Below, piece by piece: positions 58,417 to 64,000 of a DNA stretch of 64,000 nucleotides. Every line of letters starts with the position of its first letter. Within the stretch, counting starts at the first letter, position 1. Under the pieces are notes generated by a model, which was given only the letters and a program-made list of their open reading frames with translations, had not been told where the DNA came from and searched no databases. The translations under genes were made by a program, and so were the position numbers. The DNA is from Cellulomonas sp. KH9 (GTDB lineage: Bacteria > Actinomycetota > Actinomycetes > Actinomycetales > Cellulomonadaceae), in the NCBI RefSeq assembly GCF_900114185.1, contig NZ_FOSE01000003.1:62001-126000 (forward strand), written 5' to 3'.

Positions 58417-58422
58417 TAGGGT
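58417..58422 (+). promoter_or_regulatory. -10 box, leaderless-type, of the GNAT gene
   Basis: TAGGGT ends seven bases before the ATG at 58430, with no ribosome site in between. Confidence 0.45.
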
Positions 58423-58429
58423 CCCCGCC

Positions 58430-58978
58430 ATGACCGTCTCCCTGCAGCGCCTCGACCCCGTCGGCGCCGACCGCACCGCCCTCGTCGACTTCATGACGCG
58501 GAACGCCTTCCCGTTCCACGTCCGGCCCCGCCTGACGGCCGCAGACGTCGAGCACGCGATCGCCGACGGCGCGTACCGCGACGAGGACCACGACACGTAC
58601 TGGGTCGAGCACCCCGACCTCGGCCGGATCGGCGTGCTGCGGCTGGAGGACCTCACGGATGCGGCGCCGCTGTTCGACCTGCGCCTGGACGCGCCTTTCC
58701 GCGGCCGGGGCCTGGGCGTCGAGGTGCTGCGCGCAGCCACCGACCACGTGTTCGGCACCATGCCGGAGGTCCACCGCTTCGAGGGGCAGACGCGCGAGGA
58801 CAACATCGCGATGCGCCGGACGTTCCTGCGGTGCGGCTGGGTCAAGGAGGCGCACTACCGCGAGGGCTGGCCCGTCGAGGGTGCCGCGCCGGTCGCCTCC
58901 GTCGCCTACGCCGTCCTGCGCCGGGACTGGCAGAGCGGGACGACGACGACGTTCGTCTGGGAGGACCTCACGGTCTGA
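58430..58978 (+). CDS. GNAT-family N-acetyltransferase
   Basis: The 182-residue protein has the GNAT fold. The acetyl-CoA loop FRGRGLGVEVLRAATDHVF (about 88-106) and the following RFEGQTREDNIAMRRTFLRCGWVKEA are RimJ/RimL-like. The early segment VDFMTRNAFPFHVRP is likely the acceptor site. The substrate (protein N-terminus or small amine) cannot be told. Leaderless-type promoter. Confidence 0.87.
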   Translation: MTVSLQRLDPVGADRTALVDFMTRNAFPFHVRPRLTAADVEHAIADGAYRDEDHDTYWVEHPDLGRIGVLRLEDLTDAAPLFDLRLDAPFRGRGLGVEVLRAATDHVFGTMPEVHRFEGQTREDNIAMRRTFLRCGWVKEAHYREGWPVEGAAPVASVAYAVLRRDWQSGTTTTFVWEDLTV

Positions 58979-59077
58979 CCCGCCCCGCCCGTGGCGGGCC
59001 GTCGCGGCCGTTCGCACGACCGTCCCGCGGTCCGATGACGGCGCGACCGAACCCGCCCGCGACGTCGTCCCGGCAGC

Positions 59078-59083
59078 TAGCCT
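59078..59083 (+). promoter_or_regulatory. -10 box of the propeller-protein gene
   Basis: TAGCCT ends six bases before the ATG at 59090; another leaderless-type arrangement. Confidence 0.45.
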
Positions 59084-59089
59084 CCGACG

Positions 59090-60624
59090 ATGGCGCGCCG
59101 CGGTCACCTGCACGAGGTCGAGCTGGTCGAGGAGTGGCCCGAGCCCGACGGCGCGACCTCCGGGGGTGCGACCGTCGACGGCGTGCCCACCGGTGACGAG
59201 GGCCCCTCGGCGGAGCGGGGTCGACGCGGACGACGCCTCGCGCTGCTCGTCGGTGCCGGGCTCGTCGCGGCCCTGGTCGTGGGCGGCGCCGTGGGGCAGG
59301 TGGCGGTGGACCGCCGTGAGCGGGCGACGATCGCGGCGGTGGCCGCGCAGCCGTACGGCGTCGACCTGCTGACGCGTCCCCCCGAGCCTGCGTGGCAGGT
59401 CACCACCCGGCACCGCGTGCAGCTCGGGGACCTGCGGACCGCGGACGGCCTGCTCGTCGGGGTGCCGTCCGTCGCGCGCGGCCCGGTGGCGGTGACGGCC
59501 GTGGACGCCGCCACGGGGACCGAGGTGTGGCGCGTGGAGCTCCTCGACGGCTCGACACGCCCCGGTCCGGGTGCGGACACGTCGGCGTGGGCGGACTCCG
59601 GCCGGTGCGCGCCTGCCGGCAGCCGCGACGGCCTCGTGACGTGCTGGGTGGGCGACGGCGTCGAGGTGCTCACCGACGAGGGGTCGACCGCGCTCCCGCC
59701 GTCGGTGACGCGCGTCGTCACGCTCGACGCCCGCGACGGGTCGGTCGTCACCGACGTCACCGGGGCGCTGGGTGAGCAGGTCGTGGCCCCGTCGTTCGCC
59801 GCCGTCGCGGACATCGTCGTGGTCGTGGCCCCGACCGAGGGTGGGGCCGACGTCGTCGCGGTGGGACCGGACGGTTCGGAACGGTGGCGGACGACGGTGG
59901 CGGCACCCGACGACGCGGACGAGCGCTGGTTCCACCTGAAGGCTGTCGGTGAGCTCGTCGCGGTCGGCTCGCCGAGCGGTCTGCACCTCCTCGACGTGCA
60001 GGGGCGCACGGTGCGCTCCTGGGAGCCGGGCCACGGCGCCCGGCACGTCGTCGCCGACGTCATCGGGGGCCAGGTCCACGTCGTCACGTCCGGGGACGAG
60101 GGCCGCGCCGGCACGGGTGACGAGGACGTGCGCACCACGGTGGTGGCCCGGAGGCTCACGTCGAGGTCGTCGGGTACCCCCTCCTGGTCCTCGACGACGG
60201 CAGCGTGCCCGGCCTGCTGCTCACGCGCGTCGACGACCGGGTCACGGCCTGGGACGCCGCGGGGGAGGAGCTGTGGTCCCGCGACGGCCGGGTGACGTGG
60301 AACGCGTTCCTCGTCGCCGGCCGCCTGCACCTCGTCGGCGAGGGACCCCTCGTCACGATCGACGCGCGCACCGGCGAGGGGCTGTGGGAGTCCAGGGCGG
60401 TGGCGGGCACGCCCGTCCTCGACGGGCGGCACGTGCTCGGGCTCGCCCGCTTCCCGAGCGCGGGCGGCCGGCCCGAGCTGGTCGCGCTGGACCCCGCGGA
60501 CGGCACCGAGATGTGGCGGTCCCCCCTGCCCGACGGGACCGACGACGTGACGGCCTCCGGGCACATGCTCGTCGCGGTCGACCTGACGGACCGTGACGAC
60601 CTGACCCTCACCGTCCTGCGGTGA
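59090..60624 (+). CDS. PQQ-like beta-propeller membrane protein, apparent frameshift
   Basis: The N-terminal frame has a cytoplasmic start, one membrane helix (about 50-70) and propeller blades with tryptophan repeats such as VTAVDAATGTEVWRVEL and VAVGPDGSERWRTTV. From about 60150 the sense moves to another frame, which continues VEVVGYPLLVLDDGS and ends with DRVTAWDAAGEELWSRDG and LVALDPADGTEMWRSPL (stop 60624). Adding one G in the cggagg at about 60149-60154 rejoins the halves without loss. So the gene is either hit by a single-base deletion or contains a sequencing error. Probably an extracytoplasmic assembly or sensor scaffold. Confidence 0.75.
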
Positions 60625-61636
60625 CACCCGCCGGGGCCCGTGGTCGTCGGCCCGCCCGCTGCACGGGCCGCTCCACCAGCCACCAGCTCGCGGCGGCCGC
60701 GAGCAGCGTCGCGGGCACGGCGACCAGGCCGGTGGCGTCGTCGAGCGTCGGACGCAGCCAGAGCGTCAGCGGGTAGTTCCACAGGTAGGCGCCGTACGAC
60801 ACGGTGCCGAGCGCGACCAGCGGGCGCCACGCGGGTCGCAGGGTGACGTGCCGCCGGCCGGCCTGCACCAGCACGACGGTCGCCACCGCGACCGCGGGCC
60901 CGGCGAGCAGGTAGGTCGCGGCGTGGCCGCGCAGGTCGACGACGCTCAGCACGGCGAGCAGCGCGACGGCCGCGGCCACCGCCGCGGGGCCCGTCGCGGG
61001 GCGCGGCCACCGGTCCTGCAGCACGCGGGAGGCGGCGCCGACGACGAAGCAGCCGAGCCACGAGGTGGCCAGCGGGTACGCCGCGTCGGGGTCTGCCCGG
61101 AACCACACGACGGTCACGACGCACAGCAGGGCGGCGACCAGCCCGGCGAGCGCCACCCCGGTCCGCAGGCGCCCCGCACGCACCGCGAGCACCACGACCA
61201 GCGGCCACACCAGGTAGAACTGCTCCTCGGTCGCCAGCGTCCACAGGTGGTAGATCGCCGGGCTGACGCCCACGAGGCCGACGGACGGCACGTTGGCCGT
61301 GTACGTCAGCGACACCGCGACGCTCCGCCCGAGCGTGTCGACGTCGCCCAGCGGGTCGAGCGTCAGGGTGACGACGACGAACCCGACGACGAGCACGACC
61401 AGCGCCGGGACCAGCCGTCGCAGCCGACGCCACCAGAACCCCCGCAGGTCGACCCGCCCGGTCTCCTGCGCCTCGTCCACCAGCAGACCGGTGATGAGGT
61501 GCCCGGACAGCGCGAAGAACATGACGACGCCGACGACCCCCGCACCCGGGAACACGTCGGGCCAGGCGTGCCGCAGCATCACCAGCGCGATGGCGGCACC
61601 CCGCAGGGCGTCCCACGCACCGACCCGTGCCGTCAC
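60608..61636 (-). CDS. Acyltransferase-3 family membrane protein (VanT membrane-domain-like)
   Basis: The 342-residue protein (GTG 61636) has about ten membrane helices. Family motifs are WDALRGAAIALVMLRHAWPD (Arg and His of the AT3 site, about 8-27) and FFALSGHLITGLLVDEAQ. The loop EEQFYLVWPLVVVLA is the typical later AT3 motif. AT3 proteins acylate envelope sugars. In enterococcal VanT an AT3-like domain precedes the serine racemase and aids L-Ser uptake. Here it overlaps the ligase stop by 4 nt (GTGA) in an operon with racemase and dipeptidase, so the VanT-like role is a serious option. Confidence 0.8.
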   Translation of the reverse strand: MTARVGAWDALRGAAIALVMLRHAWPDVFPGAGVVGVVMFFALSGHLITGLLVDEAQETGRVDLRGFWWRRLRRLVPALVVLVVGFVVVTLTLDPLGDVDTLGRSVAVSLTYTANVPSVGLVGVSPAIYHLWTLATEEQFYLVWPLVVVLAVRAGRLRTGVALAGLVAALLCVVTVVWFRADPDAAYPLATSWLGCFVVGAASRVLQDRWPRPATGPAAVAAAVALLAVLSVVDLRGHAATYLLAGPAVAVATVVLVQAGRRHVTLRPAWRPLVALGTVSYGAYLWNYPLTLWLRPTLDDATGLVAVPATLLAAAASWWLVERPVQRAGRRPRAPAGVTAGR

Positions 61637-62637
61637 GGCGTGCGCGCCGCGTGCCGCACCCGTGCCTGCTCGACGAGCTCGGCGACCAGCTCCGCGTACG
61701 GCAGGCCCGCCGCCGCGAACATCCGCGGCACCTGCGAGTGCGCCGTCATGCCGGGCATCGTGTTGACCTCGTTCATCAGCGGCCCGCCGGCGGTGAGGAA
61801 GAAGTCGACACGCGCGACCCCGTCGCACCCCAGCGCGTCGACCACCGCCAGCGCGGCGGCGGCCAGGCGGTCCGCGTCCACCGGGTCCAGCTCGGCCGGC
61901 ACGACGAACCGCGCGCTGCCGTCGTACTTCGTCGCCGTGTCGAAGACGGCACCGGCGTGCCCGATCTCCAGCGGCGGGGACGTCACGGTGGTGCCGTCGG
62001 CCCGGCGCAGCACGGCGACGTCGATCTCACGGCCCGTCACCACCTCCTCGACCAGCACCCGGTCGTCCAGCTCCAGCGCCGCCGCGACCGCCGTCGCGAG
62101 CTCGTCGACGGTGTCGACACGGCGCACCCCGTGGCTGGACCCGCTCGCGACCGGCTTGACCACGGCCGGCAGACGCGGCTCGCGGCGGGCCTCGGCGACG
62201 CTGCGCACGACGCGCCCGTCGGCCACGGCGACGCCCACCGCGGCCGCGACCAGCTTGGTCGCCCACTTGTCCATCCCGAGGGCCCCGGCGCGCACGCCCG
62301 ACCCGACGCAGGCGATGCCCACCAGGTCGGCCAGCGCGGCCAGGGTGCCGTCCTCGCCGTGCGGGCCGTGGACCGCGGGCAGCAGCACGTCGCACGTCGC
62401 GATCAGGGCGACCGCCTCCGGGAACGTCAGCGCGGCGCCGTCGGTCGACCACGTGCCGTCGCGGGCGACGGTCAGGGCGACGACGTCGTGGGTCGGGGCC
62501 AGGGCGTCGCGGACGGCCGCGGCGCTCGCGATCGACACGTCGTGCTCGGCGTTGGCGCCGCCGCCCACGACGGCGACGCGGCACACCGGCGCCGGCGACG
62601 ACGGCTGCGGTCGCTGCTCCAGGGGGGACAGGGTCAT
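61633..62637 (-). CDS. D-alanine-D-alanine/D-serine-type ligase (Van/Ddl family)
   Basis: The 334-residue ATP-grasp ligase has the full Ddl pattern: GGGANAEHDVSIASA with E31, HGPHGEDGTLA (90-100), KPVASGSSHGV (161-171), the omega-loop TKYDGS with Y238, and MNEVNTMPGMTAHSQVPRMF (288-307). E31, S169 and Y238 correspond to the E15/S150/Y216 triad of DdlB. The Tyr, rather than the His of VanA-type ligases, argues against D-lactate as second substrate. Residue Q302 occupies the position I recall as Leu in DdlB and Arg in VanC/VanA, so specificity is uncertain. ATG overlaps the racemase stop (ATGA). Context favours a D-Ala-D-Ser resistance ligase. Confidence 0.87.
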   Translation of the reverse strand: MTLSPLEQRPQPSSPAPVCRVAVVGGGANAEHDVSIASAAAVRDALAPTHDVVALTVARDGTWSTDGAALTFPEAVALIATCDVLLPAVHGPHGEDGTLAALADLVGIACVGSGVRAGALGMDKWATKLVAAAVGVAVADGRVVRSVAEARREPRLPAVVKPVASGSSHGVRRVDTVDELATAVAAALELDDRVLVEEVVTGREIDVAVLRRADGTTVTSPPLEIGHAGAVFDTATKYDGSARFVVPAELDPVDADRLAAAALAVVDALGCDGVARVDFFLTAGGPLMNEVNTMPGMTAHSQVPRMFAAAGLPYAELVAELVEQARVRHAARTP

Positions 62638-63860
62638 GGGTGCTCCAGGTGATGAGGGGGAAGGGCGTGCGGTGGGACGTGGGCGCCGGCGGGGACGGTG
62701 CGGCGCACGAGCCGACGTCCGAGGCCGGTGAGGAGCTCGTGCGGGAGGGTGCCCGCCCAGGCGGCCCACTCGGTGAGCGTGGGCGCCGGCGCCCCGTCTG
62801 CCGTGGGGTCGTCGTCGCCGGTGCCGACCACCGTGACCACGTCGCCCAGGCGTACGGGCAGGTCGCCCACGTCGACCACGACCTGGTCCATCGACACGCG
62901 TCCGACGAGGGGACGCCTGCGGCCGTGCACCAGGACCTCCGCACGGCCGGACGCCGCGACGGGCAGGCCGTCGGCGTAGCCGAGCGGCAGGAGGGCGAGG
63001 CGGGTGGGGGCGGGGGTGCGGTAGGTGTGGTCGTACCCGACGCCGACCCCGGCGCCGACGTCGCGGACCTGCACCACCGGCGCCGTCACCCGGGCGGCCC
63101 CGCGCAGCACCGGGTACCGGCCCGTCGGGTCGATGCCGACCAGGCCGGCGCCGACGCGTGAGAGGTCGAACACCGTGTCGGGCAGGCCCAGCACGGCGGC
63201 CGTCGCGCCCAGGTGCCGCAGCCGGGGCCGCAGCCCGGCCGCGTGCGCGTGCCGGACGCCGCGCACGAACCGTGCCCTGGCGGCCGCGTTGCCGGCCGGG
63301 TCGAGGCTCGCCGCACAGGGCAGGTGCCCCATGACGCCGACGACCCGCACGGTCCCGTCGAGCTCCGCACGGCGGGCCGCGGCGCACAGCGCGGGCCACA
63401 GCTCCGGCGGGCAGCCGTCGCGGGCCGCGCCGCAGTCGAGGTACAGGTGGACGCGCACGACGCGTCCCAGCCGCCGTGCCGCCGACGCCGCGGCCCGCAG
63501 GTGCGTGACACCCGGCACGGCCACGTCGACCCCGTGCAGCACGGCGTCGGACAGGTCGTCGCCGGGGGCCGTCAGCCAGGCCAGCAGCGGCGCCGTCAGG
63601 CCCGCGAGGCGCAGCTCGGCCGCCTCGGTGAGCGTCGCGACACCGAGCGCGGACGCCCCGTGGGCGAGCGCCGTGCGCGCGACGGCCTCGGCGCCCAGCC
63701 CGAACCCGTCGGCCTTCACGACAGCCATCAGGCGCCGCGCCGACCCGGCCAGGACGCGGGCGTTGTGCGCGACCGCGTCGAGCCGCACCGTGAGCACCGG
63801 GCGGGTCCGGGCCACGGCGGCGTCCGGGCACGGGTCCGTCGGGCAGAGGGTCGCGCTCAC
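62634..63860 (-). CDS. PLP-dependent alanine/serine racemase (Alr/VanT catalytic domain)
   Basis: The 408-residue protein (GTG 63860, overlapping the dipeptidase stop) has the Alr fold III barrel with the PLP lysine K49 in AVVKADGFGLG, and YLDCGAARDG with R147 at the PLP-contacting arginine position. The second-subunit catalytic tyrosine is in GVGYDHTYR (Y276), followed by LPLGYADGLP and GRVSMDQVVVDVGD (about 320-333). It converts L- to D-alanine or, in VanT enzymes, L- to D-serine. There is no membrane domain here; that domain is the separate gene at 60608. A usual housekeeping Alr has CMD where this has SMD. Confidence 0.87.
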   Translation of the reverse strand: MSATLCPTDPCPDAAVARTRPVLTVRLDAVAHNARVLAGSARRLMAVVKADGFGLGAEAVARTALAHGASALGVATLTEAAELRLAGLTAPLLAWLTAPGDDLSDAVLHGVDVAVPGVTHLRAAASAARRLGRVVRVHLYLDCGAARDGCPPELWPALCAAARRAELDGTVRVVGVMGHLPCAASLDPAGNAAARARFVRGVRHAHAAGLRPRLRHLGATAAVLGLPDTVFDLSRVGAGLVGIDPTGRYPVLRGAARVTAPVVQVRDVGAGVGVGYDHTYRTPAPTRLALLPLGYADGLPVAASGRAEVLVHGRRRPLVGRVSMDQVVVDVGDLPVRLGDVVTVVGTGDDDPTADGAPAPTLTEWAAWAGTLPHELLTGLGRRLVRRTVPAGAHVPPHALPPHHLEHP

Positions 63861-64000
63861 GCCGCCACCGGCCCGTGCAGGGCGGCCGGGCTGCCCGTCA
63901 GCAGCGCCCAGTAGCGGTCGCCGAAGCTCCAGTGCCACCACTCGGTCGGGTAGTTCACGAAGCCGGCGGCGCGCATCGCGTCCGACAGCGCCGTGCGCAG
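63857..64000 (-). CDS. VanX-type D-Ala-D-Ala dipeptidase, C-terminal part (partial)
   Basis: The last 47 codons read from the window edge. They contain GFVNYPTEWWHWSFGDRYWA, where EWWHW carries the catalytic Glu and the zinc-binding His of the VanX/VanY-type metallopeptidases. VanX removes D-Ala-D-Ala so that the modified ending is used in cell-wall precursors. The stop overlaps the racemase start (GTGA). Most of the gene lies beyond the window, so VanX versus VanXY type cannot be settled. Confidence 0.85.
   Translation of the reverse strand: MRTALSDAMRAAGFVNYPTEWWHWSFGDRYWALLTGSPAALHGPVAA

Noticed and set aside
62638..63831. A 732-residue frame that would fuse the ligase with upstream sequence
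   Set aside because: The extra part is a shadow of the racemase; the ligase has its own ATG in an ATGA overlap.

Overview
The window is very GC-rich and densely coded. It carries actinobacterial hallmarks: many GTG starts, 4-nt GTGA/ATGA gene overlaps, TAGNNT -10 boxes placed just before leaderless starts, ricin-B-tailed glycosidases, a GH120 xylosidase, a sigma-K/RskA-like pair and a class F sortase. Together these suggest a plant-polymer-degrading member of the Micrococcales, most likely Cellulomonas or a close relative. This is inferred from gene content; no rRNA is present.

Layout. 0-15.4 kb: tail of an AMP-forming ligase; a secreted GH27/GH43 hemicellulase pair behind a LacI-type operator; a FUSC membrane protein with a DUF2264 protein; a TetR/Old-Yellow-Enzyme divergon; two tiny acidic proteins; a coupled operon of a heme-oxygenase-like diiron protein, a family 2 glycosyltransferase and a CDGSH protein; an aldo/keto reductase/TetR divergon with two operators; and an FMN reductase. 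15.5-25 kb: GH120 beta-xylosidase, SulP transporter, ECF sigma and anti-sigma (the latter with a triplicated 3' end), sortase F with a DUF4397 surface protein, DUF1540 protein, phosphotransferase and a degenerate GGDEF protein. 25-32.4 kb: a 1361-residue protein that joins an ECF sigma factor, a zinc finger, a membrane span and a large extracellular part; then upp, tadA, a sirtuin and tRNA-Ser(CGA).

32.4-53.5 kb is accessory DNA that begins right after the tRNA-Ser gene. It holds a type I restriction-modification operon (HTH/methylase-like protein, HsdM, HsdS, a small membrane protein, an AlbA-type ATPase regulator, HsdR). After that come unrecognised coiled-coil proteins, a candidate secreted NucA/NucB nuclease with an adjacent SMI1/KNR4 (SUKH) immunity-type gene, small membrane proteins, a RelBE-type toxin-antitoxin pair and a cluster of broken genes. 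A 19-G run and several apparent single-base frameshifts lie here. 53.5-60.6 kb returns to ordinary chromosome: YhhN-family protein, a second FUSC protein, EamA permease with divergent LysR, GNAT, and a PQQ-like propeller protein that is frameshifted.

60.6-64 kb (minus strand) is a tightly overlapping operon: VanX-type D,D-dipeptidase (cut by the window edge), alanine/serine racemase, D-Ala-D-X ligase and an acyltransferase-3 membrane protein. It looks like a glycopeptide-resistance module in which the two halves of VanT are separate genes. The strongest candidates for new biology are this operon, the membrane-tethered sigma factor, the nuclease/immunity pair and the HTH-methylase-like protein in the hsd operon.
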